Positions 16,070 to 24,087 of a stretch of 64,000 bases of DNA are shown one piece after another. The notes beneath the pieces were generated by a model. The model was not told the origin of the DNA. It saw nothing but the letters and a program-made list of their open reading frames with translations, and ran no database searches. How positions within the stretch are numbered: position 1 is the first letter of the stretch; every line of letters starts with the position of its first letter. The DNA is from an uncultured Acidobacteriia bacterium (GTDB lineage Bacteria > Acidobacteriota > Terriglobia > Bryobacterales > Bryobacteraceae), in NCBI GenBank assembly GCA_903929755.1, contig CAIYVZ010000088.1:49902-113901 (forward strand). Reading direction: 5' to 3'. The position numbers were made by a program, and so were the translations under genes.

Positions 16070-17803
16070 ATGAGTTTCCACTTGAACACAAAAACTGCAG
16101 GATTGATGTTGTTGGCGCTGGCGTCGGTGGCGAGCGCGGCTCCCAGGCTGGGGCTGAGTAACACGACGGTCGGCACTATCAACACGCTGCCCGGCCAGGC
16201 TGGCCCTACCCAGACAGTTCAGGCATACAACCTGGGTGACGGCTCGCTCACTTTGACCGCAACCGCCTCGGCATCGTGGCTTTCCGCCACAGTGGGAGCC
16301 AAAACTGCTTGTGCCCAGGCTGGCGGCGGATGCTACGCGGTGAGCATCGCACTCAACACGGCAGCTCTGGCGACCGGAACCTATACGGACTTTATTACCC
16401 TGACCGACCCGAACGCGGTTGATTCTCCGCAGGATATCGCCGTCACCGTGAATACGACGGGTGTGCCATCTTCGATTACCGCCTATGTAACCCCGCTGGG
16501 CGGACCCAGCGCAGGAGGGGCATTTCCGGTATTTGCGCTCGGAAAGGGAGCTTCGGGGGCAGTGACAACACAATCGGGAGGGAACTGGCTCGCCTTCTAC
16601 AATACGCAGTATAGCCTGATACCTTCGCCCTTCCCGTGGGTGATTCAGGTTGCCGCGCAGTCGGGCATGGTCTCGGGCAGTTATACGGGAACGGTCGTAA
16701 TCTCGGGCTCGTCGGTAGCTACCGACAACAAGACGATCACGGTGACGCTGGTGGTGACGGCGTCGCCCATCATCCAGCTAATTAACACGGCGGTTCGGCT
16801 GTCGACGTACCAGGGGGCACCTGTCCAGAGCTCAGTTTTGGCCCTGACCAACATCGGTTCGGGAGCATTGTCGATTACGGGGGCCACGAGTGCACAGAAG
16901 TTCCTGAGTGCGACCGCAAGCGGAAACCAGGTGACGATTCAGGCAGATCCGGCAGGATTGTCACCGGGGACCTATAACGGCTCCGTAACGATCTCGTCAA
17001 ATGCCGCCAACAACGCCCAGGTATCGTTGCCCGTGAGTCTGCTGGTATCCCCGGCGGGCACGCCCTCAATTTCCTCAGGCGGAATCACGAACGCGGCGAA
17101 CTTCGCGCAGGAAGCGGTTTCGCCGGGCGACATTGTTTCGATTTTCGGAAGCCAGCTTGCGCCTCCCGGCACCGTCGCGACAGCCGCCGGTATCCCTTTG
17201 GCTAAGGTGCTCGGTACCTCACAAGTCCTCGTGGGTGGTGTACCAGCGCCCTTGTACTATGTGTCCACAGGCCAGATAAACTTCCAGGTCCCCTATACCG
17301 CGTCCGGCAGTGCCACGATTCAAGTCGTCTCGAACGGCAAGAATGGCAACCTGCGGCTGACCAGCATTAGCTCAGTGATGCCCCGCATTCTGATGTATGG
17401 CAGCTACGGCGTGATCATCAATGGCGATTACACCTGGGCGCTTCCAACCGGAATCCTCCCCGGATCTCATCCTGCCAAACCGGGCGACACGGTCACCATG
17501 TACGGCATTGGCTTTGGACAGACATCTCCGGTTGCGGTTGAGGGACAAGCCTCCAGCGCAGATCCCACTTCGCTCCAGCAAATCGCAGGGGTGACCGCGA
17601 CGTTTGGAGGAGGCTTCGGCGGTAGCCAAACAACAGTCAATTCGGCCTTTACCGGGTTGACGCCCGGCCTGGTGGGACTCTACCAGGCGAATATCCCGAT
17701 TCCCGCCGATGCGCCGCTCGGGCCTGCGGTGCCGCTGATACTGACGGTAAATGGAATTCGGACGAATCCTGTGAATCTGGCTATCACGGCGACCGGGAAA
17801 TAG
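16070..17803 (+). CDS. Exported TIGR03437-domain protein with BACON-like repeats
   Basis: This 577-residue protein has a signal peptide (MSFHLNTKTAGLMLLALASVASA) and three BACON/immunoglobulin-like repeats of about 95 residues. Each repeat ends in GTYTDFITL, GSYTGTVVI or GTYNGSVTI. From about residue 340 to the end lies the TIGR03437 domain (GGITNAANF, SPGDIVSIFGSQL, YYVSTGQINFQVPY, then GLYQANIPIPADAP), a paralogous family expanded in Solibacter relatives. These are secreted surface or matrix proteins of unknown role. ATG 16070 is preferred to TTG 16064 because GGAGGA lies eight bases before it. Upstream sequence holds a 14-base direct repeat. Confidence 0.9.
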   Translation: MSFHLNTKTAGLMLLALASVASAAPRLGLSNTTVGTINTLPGQAGPTQTVQAYNLGDGSLTLTATASASWLSATVGAKTACAQAGGGCYAVSIALNTAALATGTYTDFITLTDPNAVDSPQDIAVTVNTTGVPSSITAYVTPLGGPSAGGAFPVFALGKGASGAVTTQSGGNWLAFYNTQYSLIPSPFPWVIQVAAQSGMVSGSYTGTVVISGSSVATDNKTITVTLVVTASPIIQLINTAVRLSTYQGAPVQSSVLALTNIGSGALSITGATSAQKFLSATASGNQVTIQADPAGLSPGTYNGSVTISSNAANNAQVSLPVSLLVSPAGTPSISSGGITNAANFAQEAVSPGDIVSIFGSQLAPPGTVATAAGIPLAKVLGTSQVLVGGVPAPLYYVSTGQINFQVPYTASGSATIQVVSNGKNGNLRLTSISSVMPRILMYGSYGVIINGDYTWALPTGILPGSHPAKPGDTVTMYGIGFGQTSPVAVEGQASSADPTSLQQIAGVTATFGGGFGGSQTTVNSAFTGLTPGLVGLYQANIPIPADAPLGPAVPLILTVNGIRTNPVNLAITATGK

Positions 17804-17847
17804 GATAGGCTGTTTGGCTTAGGCCAGTTGAATTTCGGGAGATCAAA

Positions 17848-18966
17848 ATGGACAGAAGAAGTTTCTTAGCAGCCGGCAGCGCACTCGCTGCCACACAACT
17901 GGCGAGCGCACAGCAGGGTGGAGGTCAAGTAGCGCGTGGGGCAGCATCCCCGGCTTCGGCGCCTCCGCCCCGCAAAGCCAAGATGCACGTGGGTACGCAG
18001 CATTCACATCAGGATGAAGTGCTCTCTGTGCTCTCGTCGTTGGGCGTGAACCATATCTGCAGTACGGATCTGGGCAAGGAACTGGACGAGTCGTGGTCAG
18101 TGGACGGGCTCTCGAAGTTGCGGGAAAAGGTAGAAAAGCACGGCATCCAGCTGTCGATGGTGCCGCTCCCCCTGCCTTCCGCCGCTATCGGGAAGGCCCC
18201 GATGGGCGCCGTGATGCTGGGTAAAGACCCGGAGCGCGCGCGGCAGATCGAGATGTGCCAGCAGATGCTGCGAAACTGCGCAAAAGTCGGCATTCCGGCC
18301 GTAAAGTACAACATGAGCATTCTGGGCGTGGTTCGGCTACCTGAGCGCAGCAAGGGCCAGGGTGAAAGTACATACAGCACCTGGAACTACGCGCAGGCAC
18401 CTGATAAGGACAAGCTGACCGAAGCCGGAAATGTGAGTGCCGACGAATACTGGGAGCGAATCGACTACTTCCTTTCGCGGATGGCGCCGGTGGCCGCAGA
18501 AGTAAAAGTCCGCATGGCCTGTCACCCGCATGACCCAGGCATGCCGGAACCCGCTGGTTACCGCGGCGTGCATACGGTGCTGGGCAGTCCGGCTGGCCTG
18601 AAGAAGTTCGTTTCCATGTACGAGAATCCGTACCATGGCTTGAATTTCTGTCAGGGCACGGTTTCCGAAATGCTCCGCGATCCGAACAAAGAGATTCATG
18701 AAGTGATTCGGTACTTCGGATCAAGGAAAAAAATCTTCAATGTCCACTTCCGCAATATTCGCGGCACGTTTGGCGACTTTGTGGAGACGCTGCCGGATGC
18801 GGGAAGCGTCAACATGATCGAGGCGATCAAGACGTACCAGGAAGTCGGCTACGAATACATGCTGATGCCCGACCACGTACCGCAGATCCCGGGTGATAAA
18901 GGTGGAGCGCAGGCTTTCGCGTTCACATTCGGGTATATCCAGGCTCTGCTTCAGATGGTGGGGTAA
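17848..18966 (+). CDS. Tat-exported sugar isomerase/mannonate dehydratase-like TIM barrel
   Basis: This 372-residue protein has a clear twin-arginine signal (MDRRSFLAAGSALAATQLASA). The mature part is a xylose-isomerase-type TIM barrel close to UxuA mannonate dehydratase. Likely metal or substrate positions include GTQHSHQDE at the first strand, MACHPHDPG near residue 225, NFCQGTVSEM near 265 and IFNVHFRNIRG near 295. The final LMPDHVPQIPGDKG matches the closing strand of UxuA-like proteins. Cytoplasmic UxuA dehydrates D-mannonate, but a Tat signal places this one outside the cytoplasm, so the substrate may be a free or oxidised sugar. GGGAGA supports the start. A terminator follows. Confidence 0.85.
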   Translation: MDRRSFLAAGSALAATQLASAQQGGGQVARGAASPASAPPPRKAKMHVGTQHSHQDEVLSVLSSLGVNHICSTDLGKELDESWSVDGLSKLREKVEKHGIQLSMVPLPLPSAAIGKAPMGAVMLGKDPERARQIEMCQQMLRNCAKVGIPAVKYNMSILGVVRLPERSKGQGESTYSTWNYAQAPDKDKLTEAGNVSADEYWERIDYFLSRMAPVAAEVKVRMACHPHDPGMPEPAGYRGVHTVLGSPAGLKKFVSMYENPYHGLNFCQGTVSEMLRDPNKEIHEVIRYFGSRKKIFNVHFRNIRGTFGDFVETLPDAGSVNMIEAIKTYQEVGYEYMLMPDHVPQIPGDKGGAQAFAFTFGYIQALLQMVG

Positions 18967-18995
18967 GAGACTCAATAGTCGCGATAAGCGTAAAC

Positions 18996-19036
18996 AAGCC
19001 CGCCGACGACGTAAAGTCGATGGCGGGCTTTTCCTT
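18996..19036 (+). terminator. Intrinsic terminator after the TIM barrel gene
   Basis: AAGCCCGCC (18996-19004) pairs exactly with GGCGGGCTT (19022-19030) around a 17-base loop, followed by TTCCTTGTT. The 9-bp GC-rich stem and T-rich tail fit a Rho-independent terminator 30 bases after the stop at 18966. Confidence 0.8.
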
Positions 19037-19164
19037 GTTGAGCAGTGCCTGCTGCTGCTTAACAAATCTCATCAAAACGATGGCAGCGGGGTCAACATTG
19101 TAAGCGCTGAACATTCCGCAGACGGAATTTCGCCGTCCCCTGATAGGATGAACAACACGGGATC

Positions 19165-21390
19165 ATGCTGCGTCTGGTTTTGGGAATATTTACGGTGGCG
19201 TGCTTCGCGAATCTGGCCCAGGGGCAAGGCTCCCGCGTTTGCGCCGGCTGCCACGCGAAGATTTGGGAGACGTACCGTAATACCGGCATGGCGCGGTCAT
19301 TTTCCGTCGCTTCGGCCAGCAACGTGGGCAGAGATGTGGCCAAAGATGGTAGTTATTTCCACCTGGCCTCGAATACTTACTTCACGATGACTTTGCGGGA
19401 TGGCGCCTACTACCAGCGCGGCTACCAACTGGACTCGGCTGGCCACCAGATCAACGTGACCGAAAAGCGAGTGGACTACGTGATGGGGTCGGGCAATCAC
19501 GCGAAAACGTATCTGACTCGCACCAGCGCCAATACCCTGATGGAACTGCCGGTGGGATGGTACGCCGAAAAAGGCGGGTATTGGGCGATGAATCCTGGGT
19601 ACGACCGTCCGAATCACGACGGGTTTCGCCGCCCCGTCACGTATGACTGCATGTTCTGCCACAACGCTTATCCGCGGATTCCGGCTGGCAACGAGGAACC
19701 GTTCGCGGAGAGCGTGTACTCCGGCCGGCTTCCCGAAGGCATCGATTGCCAGCGGTGTCATGGGTCGGGAACGCGGCATGTCCAGTTGGCGGGTTCCACC
19801 GGGGCGAAACGCGAGGAGATTCGGAAAGCCATTCTGAACCCCGCCAGGCTGAGCGCGGAACGGCAGATGGAGGGTTGTATGGTGTGCCATCTGGAAACTA
19901 CCAGTTTTGCTCTGCCTAATGCGATTCAACGATTTGAGCGTAAGGCCTTTTCCTTCCAGCCAGGCGAGCCGCTGGCTGATTTCATCGTGAACTTCGACCA
20001 TGCGCCGGAAGCTGGTCGGGATGAAAAATTCGAGATCGTGAACGCGGCTTATCGGCTACGACGCTCGGAATGTTTCCTGAAAAGTAACGGGAAGATGCTG
20101 TGTACCACCTGCCATAATCCACACGATGTTCCGCGAGAAGAGGCAGCCGAGCGACACTACACGGCTGTGTGCCGCCAGTGCCACGCGCAGGAGTTCCGAA
20201 AACTCGTGGAGGCTGGCAAGCATACTGCCGGGACAGGTTGTGTGGAGTGCCACATGCCGAAACGGCGGACAGAGGATGTAATTCACGTTGCCGCGACCGA
20301 CCATCTGATCCAGCGCCGCAAGCCCGAAGGCGACCTGCTGGCGGAACGGGCGGAACGTCAGGATACGTACCGTGGCAGGGTGGTCCCTTATTATCCACAA
20401 ACGTTGCCGAAAACGGCTGAGAACGAGCTTACCGTGGCGGTGGCCCAGGTGATACAGGGCAGCAATCTGGCAGAGGGAATCACCCGGCTTGCGGCGGCTA
20501 TCGAAAAATATAAGCCGCAGCGTGCCGAGTACTATCTGCAACTGGCGGAAGCGCTGCAAAGCAATGGCCAACTGGTGCAGGCGGTACCGGTTTACCGGGA
20601 AGCGGTGCGGCGCAAGCCCAAGGGCGCCGTGGGCCTGCAGAAGCTGGGGACAGCCCTGCGCAGGTCAGCCCAGTATGCCGAAGCGCAAGACGTTCTGCAG
20701 AAAGCCGCCGCCGTTGAGCCAGCCAGAGCGATCACATGGCATGAACTGGGCCTGACGTATCAGGCACGGGGGAAGAACCGGGAAGCCCTGACCGCTATCG
20801 GCAAAGCGCTTGAGGTGGATCCGGACTTGCCGGAAGCCCACAACAACCTGGGTATTATTCAGCTGACGGCGGGTGAACAAGCGGGTGCGGAAACGGCATT
20901 TCGGGAAGCGATCCGAATCCAGCCTGATTACGCGGACGCGCACGGGAATCTGGCCGGAGTGCTGTCCGGTGCCGGGAAGTTTGCGGAGGCGCAGGCTGAG
21001 TTTGAAACGGCGCTGCGCCTGCACCCGGCCGATGCCGGAACCCGCTACAACTTCGCGATGCTGCTGGGCCGGACCAGCCGGTATGACGAAGCGCAGCGGG
21101 AACTGGAAGAGGCTCTGCGCATTGATTCGACATTTGCCGACGCGCACCTGCTTCTTGGGGATCTGTTAATGGCAAGGCAGCAGATGCGGGAAGCTGTACC
21201 GCACTACCGCGAAGCCCTGAAGATCACGCCCCAATTCGGGCGTGCGCAGCTCGGCCTGGGCGCTGCGTTACTGGCCACCGGCGATATTGCAGGTGGGACC
21301 TCGGAGTTAAAGAACGCCGCAGCCGGAACGGATCAGGCAATTGCCGCGCAGGCAGCGGAGTTGCTTCGGTCGATTGCACGGGGAAGGTAA
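19165..21390 (+). CDS. Seven-heme cytochrome c with TPR domain
   Basis: This 741-residue exported protein has a short signal peptide (MLRLVLGIFTVACFANLAQG) and seven CxxCH heme sites in its first 380 residues: CAGCH (26-30), CMFCH, CQRCH, CMVCH, CTTCH, CRQCH and CVECH. From about residue 425 to the end there are eight or so TPR units (for example YREAVRRKPKGAVGLQKLG and KALEVDPDLPEAHNNLG). The heme part would carry electrons in the periplasm and the TPR part would bind partners. This architecture recurs in Acidobacteria, but its electron donor and acceptor are not known. A TAGGAT hexamer at 19144-19149 may be the promoter. A terminator separates it from the upstream gene. Confidence 0.9.
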   Translation: MLRLVLGIFTVACFANLAQGQGSRVCAGCHAKIWETYRNTGMARSFSVASASNVGRDVAKDGSYFHLASNTYFTMTLRDGAYYQRGYQLDSAGHQINVTEKRVDYVMGSGNHAKTYLTRTSANTLMELPVGWYAEKGGYWAMNPGYDRPNHDGFRRPVTYDCMFCHNAYPRIPAGNEEPFAESVYSGRLPEGIDCQRCHGSGTRHVQLAGSTGAKREEIRKAILNPARLSAERQMEGCMVCHLETTSFALPNAIQRFERKAFSFQPGEPLADFIVNFDHAPEAGRDEKFEIVNAAYRLRRSECFLKSNGKMLCTTCHNPHDVPREEAAERHYTAVCRQCHAQEFRKLVEAGKHTAGTGCVECHMPKRRTEDVIHVAATDHLIQRRKPEGDLLAERAERQDTYRGRVVPYYPQTLPKTAENELTVAVAQVIQGSNLAEGITRLAAAIEKYKPQRAEYYLQLAEALQSNGQLVQAVPVYREAVRRKPKGAVGLQKLGTALRRSAQYAEAQDVLQKAAAVEPARAITWHELGLTYQARGKNREALTAIGKALEVDPDLPEAHNNLGIIQLTAGEQAGAETAFREAIRIQPDYADAHGNLAGVLSGAGKFAEAQAEFETALRLHPADAGTRYNFAMLLGRTSRYDEAQRELEEALRIDSTFADAHLLLGDLLMARQQMREAVPHYREALKITPQFGRAQLGLGAALLATGDIAGGTSELKNAAAGTDQAIAAQAAELLRSIARGR

Positions 21391-21411
21391 ATCAGGCCGT
21401 GAAACAGCTCC

Positions 21412-21417
21412 TATAAT
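21412..21417 (+). promoter_or_regulatory. -10 box of the toxin-antitoxin operon, leaderless
   Basis: A perfect TATAAT lies six bases before the ATG at 21424. With usual spacing, transcription would start on the A of the start codon. No Shine-Dalgarno is present. No good -35 box is seen. Confidence 0.6.
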
Positions 21418-21423
21418 GGGTTC

Positions 21424-21690
21424 ATGGGACAGCGGGATCGTTCAGCCAAAACGGGCAGGGGACAGGCTGTGATGGCTGCCGGTGGCCAACCTGCGTTTTC
21501 CGAATCCCGAGACGAGGTTGACCTCGTCCGGCGAGCAACCGACGTTCTGGGTATGGACCACGTCGCCCGCTGGATGCGAAGCAGCATTCCCTCGCTCAAC
21601 AATCAGTCGCCCTATGTATTGATGCAGACCGCAGAAGGCCGTGCTCAGGTTGAGCGCGTCCTCCTCAAGATTGAGCACGGCGTTTATTAA
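21424..21690 (+). CDS. Xre/MbcA/ParS-type antitoxin, short form without helix-turn-helix
   Basis: This 88-residue protein ends in the DUF2384 toxin-binding domain: VARWMRSSIPSLNNQSPYVL followed by TAEGRAQVERVLLKIEHGVY. Antitoxins of RES toxins normally carry an N-terminal Xre helix-turn-helix and run to about 130-160 residues. Here only about 30 low-complexity residues precede the toxin-binding part, so DNA binding is probably lost. The stop codon overlaps the toxin ATG by one base (TAATG). It should neutralise the RES toxin by blocking its active site. Autoregulation may be absent or need another protein. Confidence 0.85.
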   Translation: MGQRDRSAKTGRGQAVMAAGGQPAFSESRDEVDLVRRATDVLGMDHVARWMRSSIPSLNNQSPYVLMQTAEGRAQVERVLLKIEHGVY

Positions 21691-22136
21691 TGGTGGTCTG
21701 GCGTCTTCAGGGCAGCAAGTATCCCCTGATTAACAGCGAGGGCGCAAAGCTTACCGGTGGCCGCTGGAATCAGGCCGGCACCGCCGTCATTTACGCTTCA
21801 GAAGACAGTGTCCTGGCCGCCATGGAGGTAATTGTTAACCACGGGGGCATACCAGAGGACTACATCGGTATCAAAATCGAGATACCGGACGATCTTGCAA
21901 TTGGCACGCTCCGGATCCCGAGCGGGTGGCCGGACATGGTGCCGGAACAAGTTACCGCTGAACAGGGTACGCGCTGGGTCAACGGAGGCCAAGAGGCCGT
22001 ACTTCGCGTGCCGTCCGCGACCATGTCGATATCAGGGTTCAATTACATTTTCAACCCGGCACATCCGGATTTCGCCCGAATATCGTTCAGCTTCGAACCC
22101 GTCAGATTTGATCCGAGGCTGCAGCGCCCCGTTTAG
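21690..22136 (+). CDS. RES-domain toxin
   Basis: This 148-residue RES-family toxin degrades NAD+ in characterised members (MbcT-type phosphorylase or hydrolase), stopping growth. Family landmarks are WRLQGSKYPL at the start, GGRWNQAGTAVIYASED with the conserved Arg and Tyr near residues 25-35, the Glu in LAAMEVIVNHG near 46, and the closing FNYIFNPAHPDFARI with the INPxHPD-like motif near 125. Length is normal. It is translated from an ATG sharing one base with the antitoxin stop. Cytoplasmic. It converges on fabD with 27 bases between the stops. Confidence 0.9.
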   Translation: MVVWRLQGSKYPLINSEGAKLTGGRWNQAGTAVIYASEDSVLAAMEVIVNHGGIPEDYIGIKIEIPDDLAIGTLRIPSGWPDMVPEQVTAEQGTRWVNGGQEAVLRVPSATMSISGFNYIFNPAHPDFARISFSFEPVRFDPRLQRPV

Positions 22137-22163
22137 CCGGAGGCAGGCCCGGAAGTTCCCAAG

Positions 22164-23087
22164 CTAACCAGCCCGAAGCTTTTCCAGATCTTTCGCTTCG
22201 CCAAACGAGGTACATTTTGCGCCAGCCACGATGGTGCGGAGCAGGCCCGATAAGACGGCTCCGGCACCGGCTTCGAACCAGCGTTCCACGCCTCGCGCTG
22301 CCAGCGCTTCCATGGACGCGGTCCACAGGACCGGGCTCGGAACCTGCCGGAAGACGCCTTCCCGCGCTTCCGCGCCAAGCGTGATTTCGCGTGCTTCCAC
22401 GTTATTGATCAAGGGCACGCGGAGGTCGCTGAAAGTAGTCGAATCCAGGTCCGCACGCAGGCGTCCCTGGGCAGGAGTCATGAGGGGGCAATGGAAAGGC
22501 GCGCTAACAGGCAGCGGCACCACCCTCTTCGCACCAGCCGCTTTGGCCAGTTCCATGGCGCGTTCAACGGCGGCTTTGTGGCCCGCAATAACGATTTGGT
22601 CAGGCGAGTTCAGATTGGCGGCGGTGACGATTTCGCCCTGTGCGGCTTCCGCCAGCACGCCGGGGAGAGCGGCCAAATCCATCTTCAGGATGGCGGCCAT
22701 GGCGCCAACGCCGGCGGGGACGGCCTCCTGCATATAGCGTCCGCGTTTTTTTACCAGGCGCAGTGCATCCCCGAAGTTGAGGCACCCGGCGGCGACCAGG
22801 GCGGAGTATTCGCCCAGGCTGTGGCCCGCGACATAGTCCGGAAGGCCGACTTCGGCTTCCAGAACCGTCCAGGCAGCTACCGACACGGCGAGCAGGGCGG
22901 GTTGAGTGTTTTCGGTAAGGCGCAGCTGATCGTCAGGCCCTTCGAAGCAGAGCTTTGAGAGGGAGAAGCCGACAGCGTCGTCGGCCTCCTCGAAGCGGCG
23001 GCGGGCGGCTTCAAAGTTCTGGGCGAGCGTCTGACCCATGCCCGCAAATTGCGAGCCCTGGCCGGGGAAGAGAAAGGCGGTTTTCAT
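22164..23087 (-). CDS. fabD: Malonyl-CoA:ACP transacylase
   Basis: This 307-residue enzyme moves malonyl groups from CoA to acyl carrier protein for fatty-acid synthesis. It starts with AFLFPGQGSQFAGMG. The nucleophile Ser is in GHSLGEYSAL near residue 89, the carboxylate-binding Arg in KKRGRYMQ near 115, and the catalytic His in APFHCPLM near 199. NNVEAREIT and GAGAVLSGLLRTI are also typical. The start at 23087 has AAGGAG seven bases upstream; the longer frame to 23102 begins inside that site. No other fab genes are in the window, so it stands apart from a fab cluster. Confidence 0.95.
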   Translation of the reverse strand: MKTAFLFPGQGSQFAGMGQTLAQNFEAARRRFEEADDAVGFSLSKLCFEGPDDQLRLTENTQPALLAVSVAAWTVLEAEVGLPDYVAGHSLGEYSALVAAGCLNFGDALRLVKKRGRYMQEAVPAGVGAMAAILKMDLAALPGVLAEAAQGEIVTAANLNSPDQIVIAGHKAAVERAMELAKAAGAKRVVPLPVSAPFHCPLMTPAQGRLRADLDSTTFSDLRVPLINNVEAREITLGAEAREGVFRQVPSPVLWTASMEALAARGVERWFEAGAGAVLSGLLRTIVAGAKCTSFGEAKDLEKLRAG

Positions 23088-23140
23088 CGGAATCTCCTTC
23101 ATTATGAGACAGGGTCTTCTTTCCTGACCCCGTGCGGGTA

Positions 23141-23146
23141 TATACT
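23141..23146 (+). promoter_or_regulatory. -10 box before a leader ORF
   Basis: TATACT lies seven bases before an ATG at 23154 that opens a seven-codon ORF, and 27 bases before the true gene start at 23174. The transcript would begin at or next to the leader ATG. Confidence 0.45.
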
Positions 23147-23153
23147 CGCACCG

Positions 23154-23177
23154 ATGCAGGTGAGGAGAGTGAAATGA
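23154..23177 (+). CDS. Seven-codon leader ORF overlapping the TIM barrel start
   Basis: ATG 23154 opens the peptide MQVRRVK and stops at TGA 23175-23177. That stop shares the ATGA with the start codon of the next gene (ATG 23174). The leader codons also spell the GAGGAG ribosome site of that gene. Ribosomes that start on the leaderless end would finish exactly where the main gene begins, so translational coupling is plausible. The peptide itself probably has no function. Confidence 0.35.
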   Translation: MQVRRVK

Positions 23178-24076
23178 GACGGCGAGATTTCCTTGGGTCT
23201 ACCGCGATGGCTGTGGCCGGAGCGCAGATGGGTTTCGGACAGACGCGGACACAAAAGCTGGACCGCATCGCAATTATGAGTCTGTGCTTCAGCAGCATTC
23301 TGAAGACTCCGGCGTTTCCGAATGACAAGAACCGGGATCTGGAGGTAATGGATCTGCCGCAAATGATTGTGGACCGCTATGGCGTCCACAACGTGGAGAT
23401 GCAGCACTCCCACTTCCTTTCCACCGAACCCGCATACTTGAAAGACTTCCGCGATCGGATGCGCAAGGCTAAGGCCAACATGAACCAGATCAACGTGGAA
23501 TTCGGGCCCCTGAATATCTCGAACCCCGACCCGATCCGGCGGCTGGAAACCATCGATCTGACGAACAAGTGGCTGGACCATGCGGCCGACCTGGGTTGCG
23601 CCCGAGTAATGGTCAACCAGGGAACCCTCGCCCCGGACATCCGCAAAGAAGCGATCGCCACCTTGAAGGTGATCGGCGACTACGGGAAGACGAAGAAAGT
23701 GTTCGTCACCATGGAGAACCGCGGCGGCGGCGCAGCGCCCGCCAACCTTCCACCCGGCCAGGTTGCGCCTTACCGCGCCACCTGGGAGGACGTGGTGGAG
23801 ACGATCAAAGGCGCCGGGATCCATGCCAATCCCGACGTGGGCAATTTCCCGAACGAAGAGGCACGGCACGCCGGTCTGCGCGTGATGTACACGATGAGTT
23901 CGGGCAGCAGCCACTGCCACTACGCGCCGGAACGCTACAGCGAAGCCGACGCGCTGAAGATTGCCAGGGAGGTGGGGTATAAAGGCCTGTTCTCCATCGA
24001 AACCGGACGCAATAACGGCAACGACCCGTACGCGGCAACCCAGACAATTCTGGAAGAACTTCTCAAGGACATGTGA
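23174..24076 (+). CDS. Tat-exported sugar phosphate isomerase/epimerase-like TIM barrel
   Basis: This 300-residue protein has a twin-arginine signal (MRRRDFLGSTAMAVAGAQMG) and a xylose-isomerase-type TIM barrel. Likely metal-site regions are VEMQHSHFLS near residue 75, VFVTMENRGGG near 180, NPDVGNFPNEEAR near 220 and LFSIETGRNN near 275. The strand-end Glu, Asp, His and Glu residues match the usual pattern of this superfamily. The start is fixed by GAGGAG eight bases upstream. The quinoprotein gene begins 11 bases after the stop, so sugar oxidation and isomerisation may be linked in the periplasm. The substrate is unknown. Confidence 0.85.
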   Translation: MRRRDFLGSTAMAVAGAQMGFGQTRTQKLDRIAIMSLCFSSILKTPAFPNDKNRDLEVMDLPQMIVDRYGVHNVEMQHSHFLSTEPAYLKDFRDRMRKAKANMNQINVEFGPLNISNPDPIRRLETIDLTNKWLDHAADLGCARVMVNQGTLAPDIRKEAIATLKVIGDYGKTKKVFVTMENRGGGAAPANLPPGQVAPYRATWEDVVETIKGAGIHANPDVGNFPNEEARHAGLRVMYTMSSGSSHCHYAPERYSEADALKIAREVGYKGLFSIETGRNNGNDPYAATQTILEELLKDM

Positions 24077-24087
24077 GGTAACGCATC

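Noticed and set aside
18923..19114. 63-codon minus-strand frame over the terminator
   Set aside because: It crosses a clear terminator hairpin and has no ribosome site or motif.
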